Origin: Hymenobacter sp. GOD-10R | GTDB lineage: Bacteria; Bacteroidota; Bacteroidia; Cytophagales; Hymenobacteraceae | Direction of reading: 5' to 3' | NCBI RefSeq assembly: GCF_035609205.1 | Contig: NZ_CP141184.1 | Coordinates: forward strand, 5,773,001 to 5,837,000 | DNA: 64,000 bases | Shown: positions 24,177-33,960 of the stretch, piece by piece | How the letters are laid out: the number at the start of each line of letters is the position of its first letter | How positions within the stretch are numbered: the first letter of the stretch is position 1 | Notes under the pieces: model-generated | Told to the model about the DNA's origin: nothing | The model's input: the letters and a program-made list of their open reading frames with translations, nothing else | The model's database searches: none | Program-made: the position numbers and the translations under genes

Positions 24177-26792
24177 ATGGTTCCACATTCTACTTACCGT
24201 GCGGCCCTGCCCACCAACAAGCGTTGGTTTCTCCTTGTCTTGTTGCTGCTTGGCTCAGCGTTCTACTCGCCGCTTTTCGCCTACGACTTAGTGGTGGCGA
24301 AAGACGGAAGCGGCAACTACAAAACGGTGCAGGCCGCCATTGATGCTGTACCCACCGGCCGCACATCGGTCTATACCATCTTTATCAAGAATGGTATTTA
24401 CCAGGAGAAGGTGACGGTGCCAGCTAATAAGCCTTTCGTGCAACTGATCGGTGAAAGTGTGGCCAATACCATCCTTACCTGGAACGACAACGCCAACACC
24501 CCGAACGGCTCCGGTGGCACCCTAGGTACTGGCGGCTCAGGCAGCGTGACGGTGAATGCCACCGACTTTTCGGCGCTGAATATCACGTTCGTTAACTCCT
24601 TCGGCGACGGTTCGCAGGCAGTAGCAGTGAGCTTGTACGCTGATCGGGCCGCTTTTAAGAATTGCCGGTTCCAGGGCAACCAAGACACGCTGCTCAACTA
24701 CGGCAACGGTCGGCAGTACTTCAAGGATTGCTACATCGACGGCAACGTGGACTTTATATTCGGCAACGCTATTGCGCTGTTCGACAACTGCGTGATTTAT
24801 GCGAAGACGCGCACGACAGCGGGCAGCTCCTTTATCACGGCCGCGAATACCCCGCCCGGTCAGACCTACGGGTATGTATTTCGGAACACCAAAATTCCGT
24901 CGAACACTGGTGGCACGCAGTACTACCTAGGTCGGCCCTGGCAAAATTCCACTGGCTCATCACCACTAGCCGAAAACAAAGTTGTGTTCCTGAAGACGAC
25001 CATCGGCGCCAATCAGATTCTACCAGCCGGCTGGGTCACCTGGGATGCTGGCACCGATGTAACGAAGATCACCTACGCCGAGTACCAGACGCGCTACTTC
25101 AATGGCAAACTGGTACCCGTGAACCAGCGCGTGACTTGGTCGAAGCAACTGACGAGTGCTGATACAGCTCAGTACGTGAAGGCCAAGCTGTTTGGTACTT
25201 GGGACCCGTGCACGGTAGTCGCAGGCTTCTGCACTACCCTGAACACGCCCGACATTGCGGTATCGAACTTCCGGGCTACCAAAGGCGCTACGCAGGCTAC
25301 GCTCGACTGGAATATTAGCTGGGCCATGAGTCAGATCAAGTATGAGCTGTTTCGCTCGACGGATAATGTGACCTTCAATAAAATATACGAAGCCACAGCC
25401 CAGAATGACTCGACCTACAACTTCCAGGCAACCGATGCGCTACCTGCCGCTGGTAATATCTACTACTATTACTTGCGTGCTTCCAAAGCGGGCCTAGCTA
25501 CGCACACTACTCCCACTATTGAGGTATCGAGTGTGCCGACCATCAACATTACAGGTGGCACTATTACCTTTGCGCAGTACAGCAACGGGCCTTCCGCCCC
25601 GCAGACGTACGTGCTGGCGGGCGTAAACCTCCTAGGCAGCGTGACCATTACGCCACCGCCTAGCTATGAAGTGTCGGCGAACGGCGGCACAACGTGGTAT
25701 AACTCGGCCACTCCGCTCGTCCTCTCCCAAGCGAACAATACCCTAGCTAGCACCACTATTAGCGTACGCCTGAATGCCTCGGCGGCGGGCACGTACGGCG
25801 GCAACATCGTGCACACGAGCACGGGGGCTGCTCCCGTCAATGTAGCCGTGAATGGCACGAAGGTGAATACGCCACAGCCCGTATCAGTGCCCTTGCAATG
25901 GTGGCCTCTGAAAGTGAATAACCAAGATAGCGCAGCTGTCCGCAGCACAAGTGTAATTGCGAGCAGCTCCACGTTGCGTAATTTTTACGTTTCGAATGGC
26001 ACGACGGTACCAGCAATCAAGGCTTACTCGAAGGCATTTGGTCAGGCGCTGGGCGCGTCGGCAAACGGTGATGGCACGTGGGTACCGAACCCTAGCAGCA
26101 ACCCTAACCGCCGGTATTATGAGGAGTTCACCTTGACTACTTCGCCCAACAGCACCTCTATCCGAGTCGATTCATTGGTGTTCACGGCTGGTTTTTACGG
26201 TACAGCCAACGGTCGCTTGGCCGTCCTAGTTTCGCGCAGTGGCTTCGTCTCCGATTCTACAGAGCTGACAGGCGGCCGAGGGCCGGTTGGCAGCCTCAAT
26301 AGCAGTACCGGACTAGGCACCTTTGCTAGTCCGTTGGTGCTGGCCAACCAAACCAATGGCGTGACCACTACCTTTCGCTACCCATTGAACAGCACTACTG
26401 GGCTCACCATTAGCACAGGCCAGAAGCTCACGGTACGGCTCTATTTCTCGGCGGGCACGACCAGCGCCGGCCGTTACTCCTTGCTCAAGGACGTGCATTT
26501 TAAGGGAGAGCGGCTTAACGTGACGGCGGCAAACAAGCCGCTTGCTGGCACCTCGTTCCACGTTTATCCGAACCCTACCCACGAGGGCAACTTAACCGTG
26601 GAGCTAGGTGGTTACGCCCAAGACGTAACTCTAACCTTGTGCAATGCCTTGGGCCAGCAGATCTTCTCAACAAAAGTTAAAGCTGGTCAAACGCAAAAAG
26701 TGCTGCCGCTGGGCAAGCTAGCTTCGGGCGTGTACATGCTGCGGGCACAAAGCCAAGGCGGCACCGATGTCCGCCGGATTGTGCGGGAATAA
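24177..26792 (+). CDS. Secreted pectinesterase with T9SS C-terminal sorting domain
   Basis: An 871-residue enzyme that removes methyl esters from pectin. After a signal peptide (to about residue 40, LLLLGSAFYSPLFA), a beta-helix pectinesterase domain (about 40-330) carries the family active-site elements: QDT at about 169-171, GNVDFIFG with Asp near 192, and GRPW near 252. The middle holds a fibronectin-like segment (about 360-450) and Bacteroidota Ig-like regions. The last 75 residues (FHVYPNP... GVYMLRAQ... RRIVRE) form a type A C-terminal domain for export by the type IX secretion system. A dyad operator lies 87 bases before the start and a strong hairpin follows. Confidence 0.93.
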   Translation: MVPHSTYRAALPTNKRWFLLVLLLLGSAFYSPLFAYDLVVAKDGSGNYKTVQAAIDAVPTGRTSVYTIFIKNGIYQEKVTVPANKPFVQLIGESVANTILTWNDNANTPNGSGGTLGTGGSGSVTVNATDFSALNITFVNSFGDGSQAVAVSLYADRAAFKNCRFQGNQDTLLNYGNGRQYFKDCYIDGNVDFIFGNAIALFDNCVIYAKTRTTAGSSFITAANTPPGQTYGYVFRNTKIPSNTGGTQYYLGRPWQNSTGSSPLAENKVVFLKTTIGANQILPAGWVTWDAGTDVTKITYAEYQTRYFNGKLVPVNQRVTWSKQLTSADTAQYVKAKLFGTWDPCTVVAGFCTTLNTPDIAVSNFRATKGATQATLDWNISWAMSQIKYELFRSTDNVTFNKIYEATAQNDSTYNFQATDALPAAGNIYYYYLRASKAGLATHTTPTIEVSSVPTINITGGTITFAQYSNGPSAPQTYVLAGVNLLGSVTITPPPSYEVSANGGTTWYNSATPLVLSQANNTLASTTISVRLNASAAGTYGGNIVHTSTGAAPVNVAVNGTKVNTPQPVSVPLQWWPLKVNNQDSAAVRSTSVIASSSTLRNFYVSNGTTVPAIKAYSKAFGQALGASANGDGTWVPNPSSNPNRRYYEEFTLTTSPNSTSIRVDSLVFTAGFYGTANGRLAVLVSRSGFVSDSTELTGGRGPVGSLNSSTGLGTFASPLVLANQTNGVTTTFRYPLNSTTGLTISTGQKLTVRLYFSAGTTSAGRYSLLKDVHFKGERLNVTAANKPLAGTSFHVYPNPTHEGNLTVELGGYAQDVTLTLCNALGQQIFSTKVKAGQTQKVLPLGKLASGVYMLRAQSQGGTDVRRIVRE

Positions 26793-26812
26793 ATTTGGGT
26801 TGATGGAACAGA

Positions 26813-26849
26813 CAAACGGGCCGCTGGTAAGTAACCAGCGGCCCGTTTG
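26813..26849 (+). terminator. Hairpin after pectinesterase
   Basis: CAAACGGGCCGCTGGT and ACCAGCGGCCCGTTTG are complementary across a 5-base loop. The T-run is short (TTT), so terminator is likely but not certain. Confidence 0.75.
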
Positions 26850-26964
26850 CTATCATATTATGGCTACTTCTGAGCGAAATACTCCGTCTTCGTTCTTACT
26901 CACCGGTTCTCTTGGGATAGTCGAGCTTCGAAAGGAAGTTTGCAGAGATGCCTAGCTTTAGGGC

Positions 26965-27576
26965 ATGGCTTCCGTTTTTCAGACTTACCTCAAACTCGGG
27001 TTTTTCCACATCTTCAACCTGCAGGCCTACGATCATCTCGTCTTCCTGCTGGCCCTTTGTGCGCCTTACGTGCTAACCGATTGGCGACGAGTGATAGCCC
27101 TGGTAACCAGCTTCACCGTGGGGCACAGCCTGACCCTAGCGCTGGCTACCCTAGGTTTTGTAAAGTACGATGTTCAGGTAATTGAAACCCTGATTCCGAT
27201 TACCATCCTGCTGACGTGCGTGCTGAACATGCGGCAGACTGGCCGCGAAGATTCCCGCCGCCTCGACCGCAGTTCCTGGCGTCAGGGGTCGGTTGTGTTG
27301 GCGCTGCCCAACTTGCTGGCCGCCGTCTTCGGACTGATTCATGGGCTAGGATTTTCGAGCTACCTACGCGAGCTGCTTGGCCGCCAGAGCCGCCCCGTAC
27401 TAGAGCTGTTGGCGTTCAACCTAGGGGTTGAATTTGGTCAGCTGCTTATTGTGCTGATCATTCTGCTGGTGGGGTTTACCATGTTACAAGTCTTCCGGGT
27501 AGCGCGCCGCGACTGGATCCTGGCGGTGAGCAGCGCGGCGGCGGGCATCGCTGTGGTGCTCTTGCTGGGTGTTTGA
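26965..27576 (+). CDS. HupE/UreJ-family membrane protein
   Basis: A 203-residue, six-helix membrane protein. The N-terminal helix pair holds the metal-site-like YDHLVFLLAL, followed by TSFTVGHSLTLALATLG, both typical of the HupE/UreJ family of putative nickel or other metal transporters. A later GLIHGLGFSSYLREL motif and the end helix agree. No hydrogenase or urease genes are near, so it is an orphan member; annotated relatives in Bacteroidota are often in such settings. Metal is not proved. The start is taken at the first ATG that keeps the MASVFQ N-terminus; it is 115 bases past the hairpin. Confidence 0.85.
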   Translation: MASVFQTYLKLGFFHIFNLQAYDHLVFLLALCAPYVLTDWRRVIALVTSFTVGHSLTLALATLGFVKYDVQVIETLIPITILLTCVLNMRQTGREDSRRLDRSSWRQGSVVLALPNLLAAVFGLIHGLGFSSYLRELLGRQSRPVLELLAFNLGVEFGQLLIVLIILLVGFTMLQVFRVARRDWILAVSSAAAGIAVVLLLGV

Positions 27577-27700
27577 TAAGGAAAGATGACGTGTCCTAGC
27601 TTCTTCGTGCAACTTGCCTTTTTAGGGCTTGTCTGTAAGCACGTTATGGAGCTGGCTTTTGTATATTTGTTTTTACGCTGTCTCGAAACATCTTCTTAAT

Positions 27701-30061
27701 ATGCTGAAACACTTACTTTTAGTGGCTGGCGCCCTCGGGCTGGCTACTATGCCGTTGCGGGCCCAAACCACCAACTCCGGCACGGATAAGTTTGCGCAGC
27801 TCGGCACGGAGTTGCCGACGCCCAACGAGTACCGCACAGCCAGCGGTGCCCCTGGTCACGCTTACTGGCAGCAGCGCGCCGACTACAACATCCGCGTGAA
27901 GCTCGACGACGAGAAGCAGGCCATTACTGGCTCGGAGGACATCACCTACACGAACCTCTCGCCCGATGTGCTGACGTATCTGTGGGTACAGCTCGATCAG
28001 AACATCCTGGATAAGAACTCCATGACCACCGCCACGCAGATCGCGCAGGTACAGGAGAAGATGTCGTTTCAGGCCATGGACTACCTGATGAAGTCGGACT
28101 TCGACGGCGGGTTCAAGATTGAATCGGTGAAGATGAAGGGTGGCAAAGACCTGCCGCACACCATCAACCACACCATGATGCGCATCGACCTGCCCACGCC
28201 TTTGCGGCCGAAGCAGTCGGTGACGTTCAGCGTAGCGTGGCACTACAACATCAACGACCAACTCAAAATCAGTGAGCGTTCGGGCTACGAATACTTCCCC
28301 GAGGACAAGAACTATCTCTACGAAATTGCGCAGTTCTACCCGCGCATGGCCGTGTACTCTGATAACCAGGGCTGGCAGCAGAAGCAGTTCCTAGGTCAGG
28401 GCGAGTTTACGCTGCCTTTCGGCGATTACCGTGTGAGCATTACTGCCCCCGCCGACCACGTGGTGGGTGCCACTGGCGTGTTGGTGAACCCCGATCAAGT
28501 ACTGTCGGCCGCGCAGCGCAAGCGTTTACAGCAAGCCAAAACGGCAACGAAGCCCGTGTTGGTTGTAGAGCAACCTGAGGCAGTGAAGGCCGAGGGAAGC
28601 CGCGCCAAAGGCACTAAAACCTGGACATTTGCGGCCGAAAATGTCCGCGACTTTGCGTGGTGCAGCTCGCGCAAGTTTATCTGGGATGCCCTCGGTGTCA
28701 AGCAGAACGGCAAAGACGTGATGTGCATGAGCTACTATCCCAAGGAGGGCAACCCACTGTGGGGTCAGTACTCGACGCAGGTAGTGGCTCACACCATTAA
28801 AACCTACTCGAAATTCACGATTCCTTACGAGTACCCGGTTGCCATTTCGGTGCACGGGCCCGTGGGCGGCATGGAGTACCCTATGATTTGCTTTAACGGT
28901 GGCCGCCCCGAGAAGGACGGCACCTATTCGGCGGAGCGGAAATACGGAATGATTTCGGTGATTATCCACGAAGTCGGCCACAACTTCTTCCCCATGATCA
29001 TCAACTCCGATGAGCGCCAGTGGACTTGGATGGATGAGGGCTTGAACAGCTTCGTGCAGTTTTTGACGGAGCAAGAATGGCAGCGCGACTATCCATCGCG
29101 CCGCGGCGAGCCGAAGAACATCGTGCCCTACATGAGCATGGATAAGAGCTTGCAGAACCCGATCATGACCAACTCGGAATCGGTGTTGCAGCTAGGCAAC
29201 AACGCCTACGGCAAACCTGCTACCGCGCTGAACGTGCTGCGCGAAACGGTGATGGGTCGTCAGCTGTTCGACTACGCCTTCAAAGAATACGCCCGCCGCT
29301 GGGCCTACAAGCACCCTGAGCCGGCTGACTTCTTCCGCACCATGGAAGATGCCTCGGGCGTGGACCTCGACTGGTTCTGGCGCGGCTGGTTCTACGGTAC
29401 CGACCACACTGACCTCAGCATCGAGGGCGTGAAGTGGTATACCGTGGATTCGAAAAACCCCGAGATTGAGAATGCCCGCAAGCGGGAGATGATCAACGCG
29501 GCGCCTAAAACCATTACCCAGCAGCGCAACCTCACCGATCTGCAGAAGACGCTGGTGGATGATAAGCCTGAGCTAAAGGACTTCTACAACACGTACGATC
29601 CTACTGCCACAACCGACGCCGACCGTGCTCGGTACCAGAAGTACATTCAGACGTTGAGCCCCGAGCAGCAGAAGCGTCTCAACAACGGCTTGCAATTCTA
29701 TGAAGTGAACCTGCGCAACCTAGGTGGCCTCCTAATGCCCGTCATCGTGCAGATGACCTACGAGGACGGCAAACAGGAGCTGGTGAACATTCCGGCCGAA
29801 ATTTGGCGCAAGAACAACGAAGTAGTAACGAAGGTCTTCATCACGGAAAAGCCCGTGGTGGCTTTCTCCCTCGACCCTTACCTGCAAACCGCTGATACCG
29901 ACGTGAGCAACAATAGCTTCCCCCGCAAACTAGCTCCGTCGCGCTTCGAGTTGTTTCAGCAGCAGCAGCAAGCGGTACCCAACCCGATGCAGATGCAGTC
30001 GAGCGCTGCCAATCCTGAGAAGAAGGCTAATGGTACCGGTACTACCGGCGGCACGAACTAA
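27701..30061 (+). CDS. M1-family zinc metallopeptidase, exported
   Basis: A 786-residue aminopeptidase-like enzyme. Signal peptide LLLVAGALGLATMPLRAQ. The M1 N-terminal beta domain is followed by the catalytic domain with the zinc site HEVGH at 423-427 and the third ligand Glu446 (HExxH-x18-E). The exopeptidase-like loop reads GGMEYP (about 388), in place of the GAMEN consensus, so it may not be a simple aminopeptidase. The C-terminal region, about residues 560-740, is helical, then a Gln- and Pro-rich tail. A good -7 box (TATATTTG at 27662-27669) lies 31 bases ahead of the ATG, without a convincing -33 box. A strong terminator follows. Confidence 0.92.
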   Translation: MLKHLLLVAGALGLATMPLRAQTTNSGTDKFAQLGTELPTPNEYRTASGAPGHAYWQQRADYNIRVKLDDEKQAITGSEDITYTNLSPDVLTYLWVQLDQNILDKNSMTTATQIAQVQEKMSFQAMDYLMKSDFDGGFKIESVKMKGGKDLPHTINHTMMRIDLPTPLRPKQSVTFSVAWHYNINDQLKISERSGYEYFPEDKNYLYEIAQFYPRMAVYSDNQGWQQKQFLGQGEFTLPFGDYRVSITAPADHVVGATGVLVNPDQVLSAAQRKRLQQAKTATKPVLVVEQPEAVKAEGSRAKGTKTWTFAAENVRDFAWCSSRKFIWDALGVKQNGKDVMCMSYYPKEGNPLWGQYSTQVVAHTIKTYSKFTIPYEYPVAISVHGPVGGMEYPMICFNGGRPEKDGTYSAERKYGMISVIIHEVGHNFFPMIINSDERQWTWMDEGLNSFVQFLTEQEWQRDYPSRRGEPKNIVPYMSMDKSLQNPIMTNSESVLQLGNNAYGKPATALNVLRETVMGRQLFDYAFKEYARRWAYKHPEPADFFRTMEDASGVDLDWFWRGWFYGTDHTDLSIEGVKWYTVDSKNPEIENARKREMINAAPKTITQQRNLTDLQKTLVDDKPELKDFYNTYDPTATTDADRARYQKYIQTLSPEQQKRLNNGLQFYEVNLRNLGGLLMPVIVQMTYEDGKQELVNIPAEIWRKNNEVVTKVFITEKPVVAFSLDPYLQTADTDVSNNSFPRKLAPSRFELFQQQQQAVPNPMQMQSSAANPEKKANGTGTTGGTN

Positions 30062-30080
30062 GCTCGTTACCGTTTCCCAT

Positions 30081-30114
30081 AAAAAAAGCCAGGCAGTACT
30101 GCCTGGCTTTTTTT
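30081..30114. terminator. Bidirectional terminator between M1 peptidase and nhaA
   Basis: A perfect palindrome of AAAAAAAGCCAGGCAGTA type with T-runs on both strands lies between the convergent genes. Confidence 0.95.
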
Positions 30115-30176
30115 ATATCAGCTTTCTTTAAGCTAGGTCACAGAGCAAGAATTTAACGCTGCACCTATTTCGTTAC

Positions 30177-31493
30177 TTACAACGGCGAAATAGTAGGAGC
30201 CTTGCGTAACAGCAAGTAGCCGACCACGCCCGATAACAGAGAAACTAGTAGAATGGCTAACTTAGCTACTGCTTCTCCTTCAGAATGTTCTCCTAGGGCT
30301 AACAGCGTAATAAACAGTGACATCGTAAAGCCAATGCCTCCCAAAATCCCGGCGCCCCACAAATGTCGCCACGACACACCGGGCGGCAATGCGGCCCAAC
30401 CGAGCCGCACACTGGCCCACGCAAACAGTCCAATTCCGAGCGGCTTGCCTAGCCCTAAGCCGGCCATAATACCTAGCCCCAACGGGGAAAGCAACTCCTT
30501 AAACACGGAGGATTCTAGTGCTAAGCTCGTGTTGGCGAAAGCAAACAGCGGAATGATACCAAAGCTGACCACGGAGTGCAGGCGCTCTTCCAGCTTCTGG
30601 GCCGGCGAGCTGATAACATTCACCAAATGCTCCATTTCTTCGCTGATAGTCCGTGGGTCAGCCTCGGAGTTATGTGCTTCATCACTTAGGTAGGTTAATC
30701 GGTCATTCAGCAGGCGCAACAACACGGGTCGCTCGTGGCTAATGCGAAACGGAATAGCCACCGCCAACAACACGCCGGCGAGCGTAGCATGTATCCCCGA
30801 TTCTAGCGTGAAGTACCACAGCAACACTCCCAAAGGAAGGTAGCACCACAAACTGCGCGCCCCTAGCCAGTTGAGCAGCAACAGCACCGCCCATGTGCCC
30901 ACGGCCAAGTAGAGAAAAGTCAGGTGCAGTTCGCGGGTGTAGAAGCCCGCAATAACGAGCACCGCCCCTAGGTCATCGACGATAGCCAAGGCCGTGAGAA
31001 ATACCTTCAACCCCAGGGGTACCCGCGAACCGAGCAGCTGCAGGGCGGCTAGGGCAAAAGCAATGTCGGTGGCCATGGGAATGCCCCAGCCACCCGCAGT
31101 GGGGGTGCCCCGGTTGAAGAGCGTAAACAGCAGAGCTGGTAGTAGCATCCCGCCTAGCGCCCCGGCAATTGGCAAGGCCGCTTGCCGCAACGAGGACAGT
31201 TCGCCCTCTAGCACTTCGCGCTTAATTTCTAGGCCTACTATCAGGAAAAAGATAGTCATTAGCCCATCATTGATCCAGTGCAGCAAGCTCTTGTCGAGCA
31301 CCCAGCCGTTGAAGGCAATGCGTAAGTGCTCATCCCACAGGGCCGGAAAGTAGCGCGCTACTCCCCAGCTGGTATTTGCCAGCAACAGCGCTAGGGCAGC
31401 ACTAAAAAAGAGAATAATACCACTGGCCGCCTCACGCCGAAAGAATTCTGCAAAGGGCCGCACCAGCGGTCGTACGAGTTGAGTAATAGCCAT
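30177..31493 (-). CDS. nhaA: Na+/H+ antiporter NhaA
   Basis: A 438-residue inner-membrane antiporter that exchanges Na+ or Li+ for protons to control pH and salt. Typical family sequences include FFLIVGLEIKREVLEGEL, GGWGIPMATDIAFALAAL and ALAIVDDLGAVLVIAGFY, in which the Asp pair of IVDDLG forms the cation site. Eleven to twelve helices are predicted. There is a longer hydrophilic loop before the last helices (RISHERP... DPRTISEEMEHLVN), common in NhaA from this group. It converges with the M1 gene. Single gene, with no regulator of the NhaR type nearby. Confidence 0.96.
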   Translation of the reverse strand: MAITQLVRPLVRPFAEFFRREAASGIILFFSAALALLLANTSWGVARYFPALWDEHLRIAFNGWVLDKSLLHWINDGLMTIFFLIVGLEIKREVLEGELSSLRQAALPIAGALGGMLLPALLFTLFNRGTPTAGGWGIPMATDIAFALAALQLLGSRVPLGLKVFLTALAIVDDLGAVLVIAGFYTRELHLTFLYLAVGTWAVLLLLNWLGARSLWCYLPLGVLLWYFTLESGIHATLAGVLLAVAIPFRISHERPVLLRLLNDRLTYLSDEAHNSEADPRTISEEMEHLVNVISSPAQKLEERLHSVVSFGIIPLFAFANTSLALESSVFKELLSPLGLGIMAGLGLGKPLGIGLFAWASVRLGWAALPPGVSWRHLWGAGILGGIGFTMSLFITLLALGEHSEGEAVAKLAILLVSLLSGVVGYLLLRKAPTISPL

Positions 31494-31790
31494 AGGCAGT
31501 AGAAAAGAAGTACGTGTATCCCACAGACCGTTTGGGTAGTCGATGATTCCGCGTAGATGCTAGAGAGTACGTACCAAAGTAAAATCTGCTGCAATAAGCG
31601 TCGAAAAACGTTGTACTAGCGTCGACCTATCCATAGGTGCTTTCGCTTTCCTATTCTTTGGCCGCTAAGCAAGTTTCAACGAACTTATGAGACATCGACC
31701 GGAGCTAGCTACCAGTTATTGACCTAGCTTCTTGGAAACAGGGGCAGCGCTATTACGTTACACTATCTTTCCGCTTGCTAATTGCCCGTG

Positions 31791-32198
31791 ATGCTTACCA
31801 CCCACCATTACTTCTCCAACGCGCTTGGGACCCTCGAGTACTTACCTGACTCCTACGTGTACTTGCGCTGGTCAGGAAAGGCACCTACCAGCTTAGAGTT
31901 GCGGGCGCTCTACATCCATGCGCGTAATCTCTTGGAGCGCACCAATCTCTGCTGCCTGCTCGTCGACCACCGTGCGCTGCCGGCAGCCTTCGACGCAGCG
32001 GACCAAGAATGGCTGCTCACGCGCTGGTTACCCGAAACGACAGCCCATACGCATTGTAATCGCTACGCTGTGCTACCGGCTCTGGAGCCAACTCACCGCC
32101 TGCACACCGACCCAGTAATCGCCAAGTTTCGGTGCTATTTTTCCGTTGCCCTCTTTGAAGATCTTAACCAAGCCACTGCTTGGCTGCAAACGACCTAG
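31791..32198 (+). CDS. Hypothetical STAS-like small protein
   Basis: A 135-residue soluble protein (start taken at ATG 31791). The pattern, with SYVYLRWSGKAPTSLELRALYIHARNLLERTNLCCLLVDHRALPAAF, resembles small Bacteroidota proteins with an STAS-like or SpoIIAA-like fold: an early strand, a helix, then a strand ending in VDHR. I know no function for them. It lies between the divergent nhaA and convergent ClC genes, alone. The family assignment is a guess based on the strand/helix order. Confidence 0.6.
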   Translation: MLTTHHYFSNALGTLEYLPDSYVYLRWSGKAPTSLELRALYIHARNLLERTNLCCLLVDHRALPAAFDAADQEWLLTRWLPETTAHTHCNRYAVLPALEPTHRLHTDPVIAKFRCYFSVALFEDLNQATAWLQTT

Positions 32199-32271
32199 CT
32201 ATCGTCTGCGCATGAACTTCTAGCTGCTACGCCATTTCTAGTGGCTCTTCTTAAGCACCGCCTTACAAGAA

Positions 32272-33684
32272 CTACTCCTGCGCCGGACGAGCGGCACGGG
32301 GTAGACGGGGTAGAACCGGCGGGGCTGGTTGGGCTAGCGCCTCCCGCAAGAAACTGGCTTTAAGATGCTCGTAGAAGGAGTGCGGATCGACTAGAGAAGC
32401 CACCGCTTGCGCCATCATGCCGCTGAGCAATAATTGAAAAATAGCTGAGTGACGGTCCGTCATTTCCAATACCAAAATAGCCGCCGTGAATGGGGAGCGT
32501 ACTACGCCCGTCAGGAAGCTGACCATACTCACTAGGATCAAGAGGTTACGGTCTTCTACAGGCACCATTCCTAGTCGGGCTAGGGCGTCGCCTAGAATGG
32601 CGCCTGCACTCAGGGAGGTCGCGAAGATGCCGCCCGCGCCCCCACCGCTGTAGCTCAGTGCCATTCCCACGTAACGTACGGGGAATAGGTACCAAGGCGT
32701 CTGGCTGTCATTCTGAAATAGAAGCCGGTTGATGATGGGTTTGCCGGTACCCACACCTTCCTGCCCTACTCCGTAGGCCAGGACTGCCATCAATAAGCCG
32801 CAGCCTATTACCCACATAGCTTGCTTCCCGAAGGTGTCGAAGCGGCGGCGATAGTGCCCGAGCCACAGAAGGGTCTTAGCAAATACAGCACCCGCCAAGC
32901 CGCAGATGATGGCAACCAGCACGACCGTAGCCAGGAACCACCCCGCGTGCGCTGTCACTTTCGGGAAACCTAGGTATAAGTAAGGGCCCAGAATTGCCTG
33001 CGCTGTGAGGCCCGCTACAATAACGGCCGAAAACACAGCCATACGGAAGCGTGCCAGGTGCATTTGCGTCAGCTCTTCCACTACGAACACAATGCCTCCT
33101 AGCGGCGTGTTGAAGGCGGCGGCTAGCCCAGCAGCACCACCTGTCACTAACGCAATCTGCCGAGAAAGCTTCGGCCAGCCTGCTGGCTGCAAGCGGTTGA
33201 TAGCCCGAAAAATAGCTGCCGACAGTTGAATAGTAGGTCCTTCGCGCCCGATTACGCCACCTCCTAGCAGCAATGCCACGCTACTCAGCACCTTGATGAA
33301 AACTACCCGCAAACTAAGCAGGTAGCCTGTACGGCGATAGTTGGCGGGGTTCGATAGCTCAATGCTAGCCATTACCTGCGGAATGCCACTGCCGCGAGCA
33401 GCGGGCGCAAAGCGCTGCACCAACACCCACGAGACAAAAAAAGCGAGCGGCGTAAGGACGAAAGCAAGCAGCGGTTGGTGTCGGAGCCAAGTGAAACTGG
33501 TGTGCTCGGCCCACTCAAATAGCCGCTCATAGCCCACAGCTACGATCCCCGTAATGATGGAGGCAAACCAAAAGGGAAAACTTTGCAGTACAAGCCGCCG
33601 CACCCGATCGGTGTAGAGCCGCTGAAGAAAATGCTGATCAAGCCAAGCGAGCAGCCTGGCATATCGAGTAGGAGAAGTAGGCAT
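32272..33684 (-). CDS. ClC-family chloride channel or Cl-/H+ antiporter
   Basis: A 470-residue integral membrane protein of the ClC family, with about ten or more helices. It has the signature GSGIPQ (98-103) and GREGPTIQ (145-152), whose Glu is the gating/proton glutamate. A later GGGAGGIFATSLSAGAILG stretch holds the third conserved chloride-binding loop. The C-terminus (about residues 440-470) is a short proline- and arginine-rich tail with no CBS domain. Cl-/H+ exchange for acid or osmotic homeostasis is expected. The gene stands alone, upstream of the APC permease but not operonic with it (about 275 bases between). Confidence 0.95.
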   Translation of the reverse strand: MPTSPTRYARLLAWLDQHFLQRLYTDRVRRLVLQSFPFWFASIITGIVAVGYERLFEWAEHTSFTWLRHQPLLAFVLTPLAFFVSWVLVQRFAPAARGSGIPQVMASIELSNPANYRRTGYLLSLRVVFIKVLSSVALLLGGGVIGREGPTIQLSAAIFRAINRLQPAGWPKLSRQIALVTGGAAGLAAAFNTPLGGIVFVVEELTQMHLARFRMAVFSAVIVAGLTAQAILGPYLYLGFPKVTAHAGWFLATVVLVAIICGLAGAVFAKTLLWLGHYRRRFDTFGKQAMWVIGCGLLMAVLAYGVGQEGVGTGKPIINRLLFQNDSQTPWYLFPVRYVGMALSYSGGGAGGIFATSLSAGAILGDALARLGMVPVEDRNLLILVSMVSFLTGVVRSPFTAAILVLEMTDRHSAIFQLLLSGMMAQAVASLVDPHSFYEHLKASFLREALAQPAPPVLPRLPRAARPAQE

Positions 33685-33960
33685 TCAGGCGAAGGTAGGC
33701 GTGCGTTTCTGTGGTACCGATGAACTAAGCCATTCAGCCATGTCGGCGCAAAGCGCCCTCAAACCATCTACAAACGGATACTATCCTCAGCCAACAAAGT
33801 TGCTCAGTGCGCTAAGTAAACTCGGTTTTAGATAAAACGCCGACGATTTGCTTCGTCACTTTCGAGGGAGCAGCTACTGCTTATTGGCTCCCAGTGGCTG
33901 AGTAGCTCATCTTCGAAACACCTCGAATCAATTGGTCAATTACATTTAATGGACTACTTC

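Noticed and set aside
27662..27669. Promoter for the M1 peptidase
   Set aside because: Only the -7 box (TATATTTG) is present; no -33 element lies at a proper spacing, so it was not listed as a promoter.
27719..28261. A 180-codon frame antisense to the M1 peptidase
   Set aside because: Overlaps a full-length enzyme gene with intact motifs; the frame is a composition artefact.
31624..31638. Short dyad ACCTAT..ATAGGT upstream of the STAS-like gene
   Set aside because: Six-base arms with a two-base gap; likely chance, no second copy seen near other genes.
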